Positions 21,961 to 35,900 of a stretch of DNA of 64,000 nt are shown here, piece by piece. Where the stretch lies: assembly GCA_003116995.1 (NCBI GenBank), contig BDSL01000026.1, positions 248,001-312,000 on the forward strand. Direction: 5' to 3'. Numbering within the stretch: position 1 is the first letter of the stretch; each line of letters starts with the position of its first letter. Origin of the DNA: Yamagishiella unicocca. Taxonomy: Eukaryota > Chlorophyta > Chlorophyceae > Chlamydomonadales > Volvocaceae. The notes beneath the pieces were generated by a model. The model saw only the letters and a list, made by a program, of their open reading frames with translations. It did not search any database and was not told where the DNA came from. Made by a program: the position numbers and the translations under genes.

Positions 21961-24900
21961 CTACCACAGCGCCTGGCAGTGCGGGCACTGGCTCTTCCCC
22001 GCGCTCTTGAACCACTTATACAGGCAGGCTGGGTGGAAGCGCACGTTGCAGGTCCTGCACACCAGGCGGGGCAGCTGTGCGTTGACCGACGAGATGACCG
22101 AGTAGCAGATGATGCACGCCTCCACGCCCTCGAACTCGCTGTCCACGTTGCGCTTCCACAGCCCGATGGCGTCTGCGACAGATCCGTTCTGGTGGCGCAG
22201 GAAGGTGGCGATGGACAGCAGCCACTTGCGCAGCCGGGTCTCGTTGACCCCAACCTGGAGGACGCGGGGTGGATGCGGATTTCAGGGTTTCCAGGTTTTA
22301 AAGTTTCGGGGTTTCAGGGGTTTAAGGTTTCAGGGTTTCAGGGGTTTAAGGTTTCAGGGTTTCAGGGGTTTAAGGTTTCAGGGTTGCAAACCGGAGGGAC
22401 GTCATGGGTTAAGGACCAGGAAAAAGGCCGGGTAGGCGTACAGTTTATGACCTCCTCACGTCAGGGCCAGAACACAACACAACACAACACAACGCAACGC
22501 AACGAAGGACGGCAGGGGACGGTTTGGGGGACGGGTCCAGCAGCAGGAGGAGGACGGACCCATCGACCAGCACGGCATCCGCGGGGGGTGGGCTGTCGAA
22601 CACGAGCAGCAGCCGGCTTGCCCACCTTGCGGCGGCACTCGATGTCCGGCGGGCGCAGCGGCAGGCAGGCAGGCAGCTTGACAACGAGCTCCAGAACCGC
22701 GCCATCCTCCACCTCCAGCACGGCCACCACCTCGCGAGCGACGGCGGAGGCGCGGACGGTGAACTTGTCGTCGCCGGCGCTGGCGCGGCGGCTCAGGGCC
22801 TGAAGGGCGGAGGGGCGTGGAGGACGGTCATGTTTTAAACCAATTCCTGCGAACCAGCAGCCCCCGAAAAATCGACAGCCACCCTCACAACAACCCGTCC
22901 GCACCTGCACCGCCGCCATCTCCGCCGCCAGCAGCGCGGGGCCTTCCGTCGCCGCCGTGTACGACTCAACCGCCGCCGCCAGACCCCGGTCACGCAGGTC
23001 GCTGAACCAGCCGCGGGCAGTCGCCGGCAGCGCGCGCAGTACGGCACGGTAGAGCGTACGACACGTGGCTCGAACCGCGTGGGCCCCTGAAGGCAGCCCG
23101 ATCTCCCGCAGCGCCTCCGCCAGCCGCCAGCTGTCCACATCCGGCGCCGCTGAGGGCGCAGCGGCGCCGGCGCCACGGCGGCCTCCGCCTCCGCCGCCAG
23201 CTCCGGAACCACCGGCCCCACGCGCCTGCTGCGCCTGCTGCTTCTGCAACCCGAGCTCCGGAACCACCTGCCCCAGCAGGCCGTACACCAGCTGTCCCGC
23301 TTCCCGGAGCACTTGCCGGAGCACCATAAGGCCCCGCGAGCCCGCCTCCAGTTCGAGCGCATGGGCGAGCAGCAGCGCCCAGGCCGTCAAGTACACACGG
23401 GTGCTGCCGCCGTGAGCCGCGCCGCCACCAGCCGCCGCCGGCAGCAGCCATGGCGCCATCTCGGGGCGCACTCCGCCCGCCGTCAGGTAAGCCACGTCAT
23501 CGCCGTCGTACTCCGGCAGCTCCACCTCCGAGCCGCCGCCGCCGGCGGCGGCGGCGGCGGCGGCGCCGACGGCGTCCGCCAGTGTCACGCGACCCAGCAG
23601 CGCGTCGCCCAGCAGTAGCCGGTAGGCCACCGGCTGTAGCAGGTGCGACCCAGGGGTCAGTGCGACCGCCAGCAGCGAGCCCACCGCGTCCAGCCCTGCC
23701 TGCTCCAGAGCCGGGGTCTGTGCGGCGACCGCAGTTGCCGACGCCTGCGCGCCCAAGTGTTCGTGGCCGGGCACCAGCGCCCGGCCCGCACATCGCGTCA
23801 CGGCCGCCCAGAAGGCACGGTGCTCGTCCAGCCAGGCCGCCACGGCGGCCGCCGCCCCGGGACCAAACGCCGCCCCGTAGCACTCCACGCCGCCCAGCTC
23901 GATCGCGAGCTGCATCACGTGGCTGCAGCACGCCGCCACGGTGTTGCCGTACTCGCGCGACGCGGCGGCGGCGCCGGAGGCGCTGCCGCCGCCGGCCGCC
24001 GCCGCCACCTCATCCTGCAGGTCCATCAGCACCGCCGCCAGCTGGGCGGCGGCCTCCGCCGCGGGCCCTATGCCGCATTCCGCTAGCGCCGCCTCCGCGC
24101 TCAGCTCCAGCGCGCGGCCCTGGGGCACTCGCGCCAGCACGCCGCGCTGCCCCAGCTTGCGCAGCAGCTGCAGCGCCATAGGGCCCGCCAGGGTGGTGCC
24201 CGGCGGTTGCTGCAGCACGCCGTCGGCGGCGGTGCGGGCGGCGGCGGCCAGCTGACCCAAACACGCCGCGAGCGCCGCCACGGCTCCCGCTAGGTGGTCC
24301 TGTTGTGGGGTTCGGGGGTTGGGGATGTGCGAGGGGAGGGTCGTAACGCAATCCAAAATTCAAATTCCAAATTCAAAGTCCAAATCCAATAGAATTTCTA
24401 AAATTACTACAATTACCTAGGAGAAGTTAGCAGTCAAAAGCGTTCGTTAAAAGCTGCTGCGTGTGGTTACTGGGGCCTGAGGGCAGCTAGCCACCGCGGG
24501 ACAGCGGCGCAGATGCCAGGACAGGTGTAGCTGCATTCGTCAAGAGATGAAAACCGGTGCCCACCTGCACGTCCTGCAGCAGCGCGTGCCAGTCTGGCTG
24601 GCCAAGGCCCTTCCAGTTGTACACCACGGCGGCGTGGGACAGCCGGGTGGCGGCCGCGCGAGCCGCATCCGCAGCTTGTGGCCAGGAGGGGGCGACGGCA
24701 GGGGAGGGCGCAGAAGAGGAGGAGGCGGCGGCGTCGGGGGCGGCAGCGTCACCTTGCTGGCGGCGGGCGGCTGCCATACCGGCGTGTCGTACGAGCTGCG
24801 GGGGAAATGATACGACAGAGAGGGGCCGAGGAAGGGTTTTAGGGTTTTCCAGAGTTTTATCTTGGGTGGGGGCGGATCGTTTGCAGGCAGCTGCGCCTGA

Positions 24901-27900
24901 CGTAATGCTCTTCCGAGTGTAAGTAGACGCCCTGCTGATGCAACCAGAGGAGGACGACATCGCGGCTCGCCTACCTGGTGCCGCACGAGTTGCATCAGCA
25001 GCGGCCGCTCAGACTCCGCCAGCCCCGCCCCGCCCGAGCGTGCCAGCGTCAGCGCCGCCGCCGCTGACGTGCCGCTGCCGCCGCCGCGGGTCCCGGGCAC
25101 TGGGAAGCACTCGGCCGCCAGCGCCAGCGCCGCTACCGCCGGCCCCGACGGCTCAACCAGAACCGAGGGTCGCAGCATGCAGTGACGCATCCAAGAGCAA
25201 GAGAGCTCCGGCAGGCCAGATGCAGCGAGCAACACCTCGGCGGCGGCGGCTCCGCCGCCGCCGTACGCCATGGCCGCCGCCGCGGCCGCCCGGCGCACTG
25301 GCCCTGCCGCCAGCGGCAGCAGCCGCAGCAGCGCCTGCTGCGGCAGGCCGGAGCTGGTGGCGGCGTCGGGGCGACAAGTGGAGAGCCAGTGGCGGCAGAG
25401 GCGCTGCTGGTGCGGCAGCAGCGGAGGCTGCGCGCCGCCGGCTGTGTCGCCGGGCTCGCCGCAGGGGGAGGCACGTTCCGTGAGGGATGCCACTTGGCAG
25501 AGCGCCTCTAGGAAGACGGTTTGAGTGGGGGGAAGCGGCTCGTGGGCGTCAGCGACGTTGGAGGGCGAAGCCGCCTCCGCTACGGCGCCGCCGCCCCTGA
25601 TAGCACGTGCGGGGCGGGAAGGGGCGCGATACGGGAGGCGAGGGGTTCGGCGGGTTTCAGTCACGGGAGGTGACGCCAGGTGTGAGATGGGAGGTGAGGG
25701 GAGCGGCCTCCGCCTGTCTCCGTCACTGCTCGTCTCTGCCTCTGCCTCTGCAGGCCTCTGCCCATCTCTGGCTCTGCCTCGTCCTGCTGCCCAGACGGCT
25801 GGGAATGCGGCTGATGCGATGGGGGACAGATGATGCAGCTTCGGCGGCATTAGCCGACCACCTGTACTGCAGGGCGTCGCGTCGCGTCCGGACTGCCGCA
25901 CGTACGGCACCCCACGTCACGCATACGGCGACCTGCGGCAACCTCACCCACCTGCAACCGTCAGCAAGCTCGTCCATCAGGCTCTGGAGAAGGCTGCCGT
26001 ACAAGCCACCCGAACCGCCGGCGGCCTCTCCCGCCTCCACCTCGTCCACGCTGCCGTACACCACATGGCCGAGCATCTCCTCCGCCGCCCGGCCCACCAC
26101 TCGCCGCCAGGTCTCACTGACAGCGGCCTGGCTGCGCCCGCCGCTGGCGCCGGCCCGATTGTTGGCGCCGTCGTCGTCGTCGTCGTCCTCCTCTTCCTCC
26201 TCTTCCTCGTCTTCATCACTGACGTCAGCACCAGCAGCAGCACCAGCAGCTGCATGGTGGCCACACAGCAGCTCCACCAGCAACCAGCAACGGCCCGGCC
26301 CGGCCGCGCCAGCGGCGGCGGAGCCGCCGCCGCCCTCCCTGGACTCCGCTGCCTCCAGCTCACCAGCGCCGCTGCTGTCGTACGCCGCGCCCAACAGCAC
26401 CCTCGGCCCCGCTGCCTCCGCCAGCCGCGCCAGGTACTCCAGGGAGGGCTCAGCCCGGGGGGGCACCACCGCCGCCGACGGCGACGCCGCTGCGGACGAA
26501 GACGATGGCGCCGACGTCGACGCCGACGGCGCCGTCGAGCCAGCGGTGAACGAGCTGAAGGAGCGCCACTCGGGCCGCGCCGCCAGCAGCGCCTCCAACG
26601 CCGCTTGGCGCTGCTCGACGCCTCCGGGCGCAACCTGCAGCAGCTGCGCCGCATTCGCCGCCCAGGCCCGGGCCGACAAGCCGTCGGCGCCGCCACCCGC
26701 CGCCGCTGCCGACCCCCCCGCCGGCACGGCGCCCGCGAGCAGGCCCGCCAGGTGTCGTACGAGGGCGTCCGTACGGGCGGCCGGCAGTGCCGCCGCTGCG
26801 GCGGCCAGGGGATTGCCTTTCCGCCACAACCGATCGGCGGCACAACGTACCACGCGTGAGGCAGTGGCGGCATGACCAGGACTCCCACTCTCGCCCTCAT
26901 CGCCCTCATCGCCCCCATCACCGTCGGCGCTTTCGGACTCCGCAGCCTCACTCTCGTCCTCATCGTCCGCCACCTCATCATCCCCGCCCTCGTCGCCGCC
27001 GCCGTCGCTGCTGCCCCGGCCGCCGCGGCGGCCGGCCGCCGCGGCGGCACGACTGTACGACGCCCGCGGCGCCTGCCAGCCAAGCTGCGCCGCCGCCGCC
27101 AGCGCCTCACAGGCCTGTTCCGGCAGCACCCGCCACAAGCCGCAGCGGCCGTCGCACAGGGGTCCCTCCAGCGCCGCCAGAGCGCTGACGCCAGCCCCCG
27201 CCGCCGCCGCGTCCTCACGATTACCCAGCGGCGCCGCCAGGTGGCCCGTCAGCGACCCCACCACGTCGGCCGCCGCGGCAGGCCGCAGCATGAGCTGCCC
27301 CGCCGCGTTGGCGCCCAACGCAGCGGACAGCAGGTCGATAGCCGGCTGCTGGTCCGGCTGGGGATACACGCCTTCCTCGAACAGCCCCTGCGCCAATCGC
27401 ACGGCGAGGGTATCGAGGGAGGCGCACGTCCAGCCGAGCGCCTCCGACGCGGCGCCGGCCTCGCCGGTCCCCTTTACGCTTTCGGCGCCGCGGCGCAGCA
27501 GCAGCAGCGCGCGCTGCAGCTGCGGGTGCTGGAGCAGGAGCTTCTTGGTCTGCTGGGTGGCGGGGGCCGCGGGTGCCGCGGTGCGGTCGGCGTGTGCGGG
27601 CAGCACGGCTGTCAGCATCTGGTCCCACAGCGCCGAGGAGTCGACGTGGCTGTGGCAGAAGGCCACCAGGAGGTCCGCAGTGGCCTCGGCGGAGGGGCCC
27701 TGCAGGGGAGGGATGGGATTGGGGAGGAGGGGGAGAGGGGGATGCGTAAATACCGTTGACGCGAAAAGGACAGGGACAGGGACAGGAAGGGGAGAGGGCG
27801 ATGGGGGAAGCTGATGTGCATCCGGCAGCTCTGGTGGCGACAATGTGCCATGGTCGCTTCTACTATAGGCTTCGGCTTCAGCTGCATGGCTCATCCACAC

Positions 27901-30900
27901 ACAAGCCGTGTTCTCCGTGTCCCATCCCGCCCTTCTGGTGAACGTAAACCTACCGAAGCTGTCCCGGCGTTGTACGAAGCCACCAGGGAGTCCAGGCTGA
28001 AGCTGCCGCTGCCGGCGGCGCCCGCCGCCGCCCCTGCTACAGCCTCACTGGGCGCCGCCGCCGCCGCCGCCGCCGCCACTGCCTCGGCCCCTGGCTCCGC
28101 CGACGGAGCGGCACCGCCAGCGAGGGCCCCCCCTGGCGCTGGCGACAGCGTCAACGACATGCCGGTGCCGTACTCGCGCAAGAGCGTCGCCAGGAGCTGC
28201 GAGGCGGCGGCGGGCAGGCCGCCGGGGCCCGCCGACATAAGGCCCTGCGCCGCCGCCGCCGCCACCTGCGACACCACATCAGGGTACGACGTCGCGCCGC
28301 CGCGGCGGAGGCGGGCCAGCAGCGCTGCCGTGCCCTCGCACGCCGCCGCCAGCTCGCCGCGGCCCGACTCGCCGTCGGCGGCGCCGCTGCCGGCGGCCAC
28401 CGCCGCCGCGACACTCTTGGCCAGAGCATCACTCACGAACTGCCGAGTGGCGTCAGTAAGGCACACCAGCGCGATGGACCCGGCGGCGGGCGCGTCTGCT
28501 ACAGCCGTCGTCGCCGCCGCCGCCGCCGCCGCCCTGTCCGCCGCCGCCGCCAGGGTCTGCGCAAGCTCCGCCACCAGATCCGCCGCCGCCTCGCCCTGCG
28601 CCCCCGGGCTCAGCGCCGCCGGCAGCACGTGGTGCACCAGGCTTCCAGCCAGCAGCGACCGGCAGTAGTCGGCTGGGTCGCCGGGTGGCGCCGCGGTGGC
28701 GGCGGCGGCGGCGCCGCCGCCGCCGCCGCTGCCCCCAACCGCTGCCGCCGCCGCCGCCGCCGGCGCCACGAGTCGGGCGCTGTTGGTCAGTCCCCAACCG
28801 AGGCATTCGCGGTATGCGGTCATGCAGGCCGCCTTGGCCGGCCTGTGCGCGGGGGGGGGTGTTTGAGGAAGACCCGTGGATGCCAGAAATGCGGCGGGGG
28901 GGGGCAGGGGCAGGGGCAGGCGGCGTTTCAAGCTCAGCCTGGTGGCTAGGGGTACGAATGGGCCGGAGGAGCGGAAGGCGACAACCTATAAGGCTGTGTT
29001 CACGTCGGCGATGCTTTGTGAGCACGGTAGTCGCCACAGCAGCTCAGTTTCAGTCACCATTGTACCCAGCCACCCACTGGGTCGGTTTCCGTTAGCCAGT
29101 TCAATACCGACCCACGTGCTTTCCTCACATCCCACCACCCACCGGGATGCGACGGCCGGGTCCTGCGAGCCCAGCCACAAGTTGTCCAGCACCGTCACCA
29201 GCACGTCGGGTGCCGGGCCCAGCGTGCCCGGCGGCAGCAGCGGCAGTAGCGGCAGCAGCGCCGGAAGCGATGTGGCGGCCGAGCCGTAGCAGCAGTGGCG
29301 GAGGAGCGAGTAGAGGCGGGGCAGCAGCATCTTGCGCATGCTGACGTGGCACCAGCCGTCGGGGCAGAACTGGAGGGTGGGAAGGCAGGGGGAGAGCGAT
29401 GGAGGCGCGAGGTGCTTTCGTGGCGGCACTGGATATCGTGGATTTTGTGGATTTCGTGGCGGCACGGGGCAAGCTGGTTGGCTGGGAAGGCGCTGGTAAA
29501 ACCCAACTGCCGGGGTGCGTGCAGGCTACTGCTGGTGCCCTCCCTCCCTGCAGTGCTGCTGAAGGAGCAGACCGCAGCACATGAATTAGGTTTTGATGTG
29601 CACAACGCGCACACGTGGGCTGGCGTCGCACACGGCACCCAAGCAAGCAAGTGGATCGTGTCACCGTCCCGTGACACCTGCCGAACACGGGGCCCCTTCC
29701 GTACCTTGCCGTACGTCAGCACCGCCTCCCACATCGCTCCGTGGTTGGCGGCCTCCTTCTCCCCCAGCGCCCCCAGAACACACACGGCAGACTCAGCGGC
29801 GCAGCCGGACAGCAGCTCCGGAGCCCGCTGAGCGGCGTAACGCGCCAGCCCGTACGACGCCCGTCGTACGGTCGCGCTCTTGGCCGCCGCCGTGCCCTTC
29901 CAGAACCCTGGCCGACACAGCATGTCCCGTACGGCCGCCAGCAGCTCGTCCTTTCCTGCGGGCGCGGCGGCCGCCGCGTTGCCGCCGCCGCCGGCGTCAT
30001 CCGCCAGCGGCGCCGCCGCCTCTGGCGGCGCCGTCATCAGGTCAATGAGCGCCGCCAGCGCCGACAGGCACGCCGCCTGCACTCGCTCGTGTCGTTCCTC
30101 CAGCTCCTCGGGGCTGTCCTTCCTGGGGCCGCGGGGGGAAACGGGGGCAGCACGCGAAGCACATACACACACCGGGTCAGGGGCTCCACGCAAAACACGC
30201 ATGGCATGCGGTCGGGTGGTCAGGGCCCTTCCCCCAAACGCCCCGTGGCCGCCTTGACACCCCTTCATCCCCCCCTCCCCCTGGCTGCCGTACTTGGGAT
30301 CTCCCAGCTGATGCGGCGTCGCCGCCAGCTGATCCTTCAGGTACGACATTAACTCCGACCGGCAGTACAGCACCACATCAACCTGCCGGCGCCCCGCGGG
30401 AAACGCGGCGGCGAAGGCGTTGCGGCTGCCGGCGGCCGCGTCGCCGTACGGGTCGTACATCGCCAGGTACCAGGGGCCCATAAGGCCCTTGAGGTGCGGC
30501 GCCACCGCCTTGCCCAGGGCTGTGAGCAGGCAGGCTAGGGTTGCGGCGGTTTCAGACCGTACGGCACGGCTTGGATCCAGGATCAGGCGGCGATACATGT
30601 AGATCCAGGGAGGGAATGCCGTCACGATGTCGGTGGTGGGGCGGCCGGGTATCAGCGATCGCAGGTTCTGCGGGAGGTGAAGTGAGTGGCGGAGGGGTGG
30701 CGGAGGGGTGGCGGAGGGACAAGTTCGCCCCAGTGCGGATCGATGGGTCGACTACGTGGGCGACGAGGGGTGGCGGCGGGACGCAGGGCCGTCACCACCT
30801 CCCTTTCCGCACCAATAGCACCAATAGCACCAATAGCACCAATAGCACCAATAGATAGCACCAACAGCACCAATAGCACCAATAGCACCATCACCCCATC

Positions 30901-31680
30901 AGCCCCTGTGCCCTCCGGTCCGCACAACCCAGGAAACGCAGCCGCTCGTACAACGGCTTTACCCAGCAGCAGCAACAGCGGCAGCAGCAGTAGGCAGACC
31001 TTCACGCTGCCGTACACGTGTACGAACCTGCAGGGCCTTTGTTTTGGTGGTGGCGTCTTTCTTCGACAAGTGCCGGATGCATTGCGCCAGCTCGCCATCC
31101 ACTTGCGCTGTCAGCGGCGCATCGCTCCCCCCGGCGGCGTCCACATCGCCGGCCGCGGCAGCGGCGCCGCTGACGGTAGCGGATGAGGCTGCGATGCGAG
31201 CTGCCGCGGCTGCTCCGAAACCGAATCCCGGAACATTGGGGCCGATTGGACTGCCGCCGGTGAAGCTATGCACGTGTGCGGGGAGAAGAGAGGGGGGAGG
31301 GGACGAGGTAAAAGACTTCGCATCTGAGGAACGGCCATCTATCATTTGGGATGCGCGGCGGGGCCTAACCCAGTCCGTTCCCCTAGCGCGCAGGCGCTTC
31401 TCTATGGGATGCGTCGGAGAGGCCGCGTGGGAGGCACTTGGGTGGCGACACGCAACACGAGAGTCCGTCTTAGGGTGACAGAAGCGAATTGCGCGCTTCC
31501 CGCGCATATAAGGATGATGTATATTGGACGCCGTAGAAGAAGGCTCCGGCGAAGCGCGACTACCTACCCGCCGAAGCCGAAGCCGCCAGCTCCTCCAGCT
31601 TTGTTGGCAAGTACTTCCGCGGCGCGCGCACTGCTTGATGGTTTCGTCGCTTTGCGATCACCCTTAGTGTCCTTGCCCAT
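21961..31680 (-). CDS. LTN1: Listerin (LTN1), ribosome quality-control E3 ubiquitin ligase, ~2,211 aa
   Basis: Ubiquitylates nascent chains stuck on 60S subunits in the cytosol. Twelve in-phase exons: 31680-31568, 31265-31028, 30667-30294, 30122-29705, 29369-29143, 28842-27954, 27699-25948, 25505-24975, 24795-24565, 24299-22905, 22799-22626, 22254-21961. The N-terminus has the family signature: FGFGG repeats, then HLSKKDATTKTKALQ, FPPWIYMYRRL and, later, GWCHVSMRKMLLPRLYSLL. The middle is HEAT-type helical with long Ala/Gly inserts and an acidic Glu/Asp run near 26200. The C-terminus has GWFSDLRDRG and the RING-CH finger in the last exon: CIIC, LVCRTC, RFHPACLYKWF, CPHC. Length is in the range of plant and animal Listerin (about 1,600-1,900) plus low-complexity inserts. 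The acceptor of the 25505 exon has an alternative two bases upstream. Introns carry several dispersed repeats. Confidence 0.95.
22284..22390 (+). repeat. GGGTTTCAGG/GGTTTAAGG minisatellite in last Listerin intron
   Basis: An array of about ten GTTTCAGG- and GTTTAAGG-type units inside the intron between the last two Listerin exons. It resembles degenerate telomere-like sequence of green algae (TTTTAGGG) but is not a true telomere repeat. Confidence 0.85.
28863..28885 (+). mobile_element. Dispersed repeat family A, truncated copy at Listerin acceptor
   Basis: Only the GAGGAAGACCCGTGGATGC end remains. On the Listerin strand it lies about 20 bp before the acceptor of the exon that starts at 28842, with this end facing the exon. 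Confidence 0.65.
30805..30895 (+). repeat. AGCACCAAT (9-bp) microsatellite in a Listerin intron
   Basis: About nine copies of the 9-bp unit agcaccaat, with one small interruption, in the intron between the second and third Listerin exons. Confidence 0.9.
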
Positions 31681-32956
31681 CGCCGGTCAGCCTGCCCGCT
31701 TTGGGGCCTGCTGCGGATGGCTAATTTCGCAGCGATCTAGCCCAAAATGCGGCGTAAGAGTTAAAAGGTCAACTGTTTGTTCGTCAACAAATTCATTTAG
31801 TTAAATTCAGTGTATTCCTGGGGACGATGTTCAAACGAAACGCGATGGGGATGCACGGCAGCAACTGTCGCCTTCATGACAGGTACCCGTCCACAAGAAA
31901 ACTGCAGCCCTAAAATAAAAACTGAACGACTTACGAAATTGCGTTCGCCTTTGGCACAGAGTTTGGTCGGTCGTGCTACGGGCAGGGTCTCACACCCGTT
32001 TGGAGGGAGCGGACGAAAGCTGATAACGGCATGGCCCTCATTGCAGGCATACCTTGACTGCGCTGTACGCCTAGAACCCGCCCTGCGATACGAAGCACGA
32101 CGCCAGGATCATACCCGACCACACCCAGCGGACCCTGTAGGGCCCTGCTGTGGAGCCTTATGCCAAGAGCCTTCGCCAAGGGCCCTTGTCCCGCAGCACA
32201 CCCGTGGTGAGGAACGTGCCCAAGCCCGTAGCGAAAATATACATGACGTGCACCGCGCACCTGCGCCTTGAAGCATCGGGAGCGCAATCTGTGCGGGCTG
32301 CCGAAACCTGCTCACGTCCAAAAATGACGGGGCAACGCCCGGTGTGCGCCCCCAAATAGAACACTTCTCACAGTTTCACCCTCCTCTCAAGCCCCTCAAC
32401 GCAGGTCAGCCTCCTCCCCTGGAGCAACCAGCTCTCCTCAACGCACCTCAGGCTCGTCCCCTGGAGCAACCAGCTCTCCTCAACGCACCTCATCCTCCTC
32501 CCCTGGAGCACCAGCACGACGGCTCTTGCCCGGCAGGGATCAGGCGTTTGGACAGTTCTCCGAGAGCAGCAAGAATGGACACTTCGCGGAACGGGGGACG
32601 GCACACGTGGATAATGGAACATCACTTCAACGACCCCTCTGCTGCCCGCTCATCACTTGGCTGCTCAGCCGCTCGCCCCGAGCCGCCAGCATCGAACAAC
32701 TCACCTACACGCCTGCCCACTACTCTCTTTCGAGTTGCTAACGTAAACATAGCAGCCATCCCTAGTAGTTCTACCTCTTGGTCTGGAACCCACTGTAACC
32801 GTTAGAACAAAGTAACACGAATACAAACAAATCGGCTCAACGACAGACTTATTCATGCGGTTCGGGTCGCGCCCATGCGGTGCGGCTCCCAGTGTGCCCC
32901 GTCGCCGCCTCCTGGCCCCCTCGCACGCCCTCCAACCCTCCACCACCGACGCGCCC
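31681..32956. other. Intergenic, Listerin 5' flank and HAD gene 3' flank
   Basis: About 1.28 kb between the Listerin start codon and the HAD phosphatase stop codon, both minus-strand genes. It must hold the Listerin promoter. No coding region is supported. One minisatellite is present near 32397-32517. Confidence 0.5.
32397..32517 (+). repeat. ~42-bp minisatellite, three copies
   Basis: Three copies of a unit of about 42 bp containing cccctggagcaaccagctct and ending in caacgcacctca; the last copy is shorter. It lies in the intergenic DNA upstream of Listerin. Confidence 0.85.
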
Positions 32957-35900
32957 CTACGCGGTTGCCTGTACGGCAGCCAGCCGTGGTTGTACGACGT
33001 ACTGCATGATGGCCTTCGCGACGCCGTCCTCGTCATTGGTCTCGTCCAGTACGACATCCGCCGCCGCTTTGGCCTGCAGGAGTCGGAGTCGGGTCGAGGG
33101 CATGGGCGGGTTTTGTCCGAGGTGTGCGGGGTAAACGCCGTGATAACCCCACCTGCCAATCGGCACAGCCCTCGCTTGCTCTCCCCTCCCTCCCTCCCTC
33201 CCGCCCTCCTGCCTTGGCCTCTCAGCCCTCCTGTTAGCGCTTGCCCGCCCCTGGCCTTCGATACCCTCCCCCCTTCGTCACTTCACCGGTGCCCTCTCTC
33301 CCCACAGCCCCGGAGCCCGCACGTACCTTCGGCCCGGCGTTGCCCATAGCCACTCCCAGCTGCAGCGAGCGCGCACCAGGCGCCGAAGTCAGGGCGGGAG
33401 GCATGGGCAATGGCAAACCCCTTAGGCTCAATTTTCGGAACAGCATCGGCCGCGCAGTGCCAGGTTGTGTGCCGGGCGAGGGCAGGGCCGTGCGGTGCAT
33501 CGGCAATGACCTCTTCAGCATCCTAAGCCCGTCCCCTGACCATAAGACCCTCAACACACACCTCTCACGCCCGCCTGCTAGGACCACAGCCGGGCCCTGC
33601 TGCCCGCCCGACTCCGCCCCGCCCCTGCCCTCGGGGGGCGGATACGACCTTCGGCTTTAGTATCCCCAACCCAGTTCTCCAGCATGCATCTCAAAACGTC
33701 TGCTCTAAACGGTTTTTTCGGGCATCCACGGGTCTTCCTCGAGCCCCTGCCCTCTCCGCCCCTGCCCTCCCCTCCTCCGCCCCGCCCCGGCGCCTCACCC
33801 CCGCCATCTGCAGCATCTCCACGTCGTTCTCTCCGTCCCCCAGCGCCATCACGTGTGCGGGGTCCACCCCGAGGTGCGCCAGCAGCCAGGACAGCCCGGC
33901 ACCCTTGGAGGCGCCCAGCGGCTGGGGAGGGGGGGTTATGGGAGGGAAACCCGCGGGTCGGCACTGAGGAGGGGGGCATAAAGACCGATTACACGCCACT
34001 GACGAGGGGGGCCGGCGGCGCAGGATGTGGGATCCATCGCAATCAGGCGGGCCCTATGCAGCCATGGGGCCAGCCCCTGCGGCCTGCGGCCATCCGGCCA
34101 AGATCGGTCCCAGCAGCCGCCCCACCAATTGCGCTGCTGCACCTGCCACCGCTGCTCCTGCCACCGCTGCACCAAGCTGCTCTGCTGCTCCTGCCACCGC
34201 TGCTCCTGCCACCGCTGCGCCTGACACCCCTTGCTACTGCCACCGCTGCACCTGACACCCCTTGCTACTGCCACCGCTGCACCTTACACCCCTTGCTACT
34301 GCCACCGCTGCTCACCAGGATCTCCAGCATGCCAGTCAGGGCGGTGGTGAGGGACGCGCGGCCCGTCAGCAGCCGCTCCACGCCCGGGCGGATGGCGTCG
34401 ATCCTGTGACGTCACGGGAGCCGCAGACGGAGGAGGGGGTATGAGAGGAGAGGAGACCCGCGGGTCGGCACGGCGGAGAGGGGGAGGGCGGCTCAGTGCC
34501 GCGCGGCCCCTGGCACGTCAAACCCGCCGCGACGGCAGTTTACACCCCGCGTGGCTCCAGGGAGGGCGCTCTGGAAAGTGAATGATGATCGGCACGGGGT
34601 TACGACCCACGCGTGCGTGCTTTGTTTCCGCGGCCGAATGATAACGCGCATGCAGGCGGAGCGGGGCGGGGGGGAGGGGGAGGGGCTCCTAACCCACACG
34701 GCCCTATCGCCACGGCCCGATCCCCCCGTGGCGACGGAGGCGGTGCCAAGTGGCGTCGACCCACTTGGGTTGCTCGGCCATGAAGATCATCTTCTGGATC
34801 TCGATCTTGCCCACGATCTGCGCCATGTCGCCCACCGCCTCCGGCGGAGGCTCCTTGTAGAAGTTGAGGCGGTCGGTGTGCTGGTCGGTGGCCGCACACA
34901 AGATGCGCTCGCCGCAGTAGGCGGTCAGGGTCACATCTGCGGCGGCAGCGGGGGAGGGGACCCGTGGGTCGTTGGTAACTGACAAAGTAAAAGCGGGTCA
35001 GGAAACGTTTGGTAGTACACAAGTGTAGAGCTGCATGCGGACCGGAGAGGCAGGGTTGGGGGTTTTATCAGAGAATCCGCGGGTCCACGGCCGACAAACT
35101 AAGGGCGGTGAGGGTGGTGGTCCAGAGGAGAGGCGCGGTAGGGTTGGGGCGGAGCGGCGGAGCCTAGGTGTTAGGCGTCACCCTGCCCTGTCAGGGGGCT
35201 GGCTGCCGCCTCAAACAGACCCCTGTTTAAACCTAGTCCCCCTTTTGTTGCCCCGTTCACGACGATAACGACAAAGAAAAGGAAGCGGACGAGGGCGCAC
35301 CCTCCTCGGCCGCCAGTGCGATGCAGTCCATCGCCACATCACCCGGCAGCTGTTGCTCGTACAGTCGGTTGCCCTGGCCGTCGTACACCAGGAGGCCCTG
35401 CAGGAAGACGCCCGGCGTCGACAGCTCCAGACGCGGGAGGACCTCGCCGACCCATGGGCCACGGGCCTTGCCGGTGGCCACCACCAGCTGCACGGGAGGG
35501 GGATGCATCGTGTAGGATCAGGAAAGGAAGGTGCGATGAAATTCAGCGGACGGGCGGACGGGCGGGTGGGTGTCCGAACGGGGGCTGGGAGGGAGCGGCG
35601 TACCGTCCGAAGGGGTTTGGACGGCGTTACAAACAGCCCTCAAACAGTCCGGATGGCAGGTTGTTGAGCGTTGGGCAAATTGGTCAGGCGTTCATGGCTT
35701 GTAGGCGGAACTTAATTGGTTCCTGGTGGGCACGCACCGGTACGCCAAGCGCTGCAGCCTGTTTGACGGCAGCTTCCACAGCGGGCGTCAGCTGCTGCTG
35801 GTGATTTAGAAGCGTGCCATCAACGTCCGAAGCGATTAGCTTAATTTCAGGGCGCGGCGTCGCCATCGCTAGAGTTCGACGCGAAGGCACGCTTGCATGG

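Noticed and set aside
25607..26875. Plus-strand open frame of 422 codons
   Set aside because: Antisense of the large Listerin exon; the minus frame is the one that joins to conserved Listerin segments.
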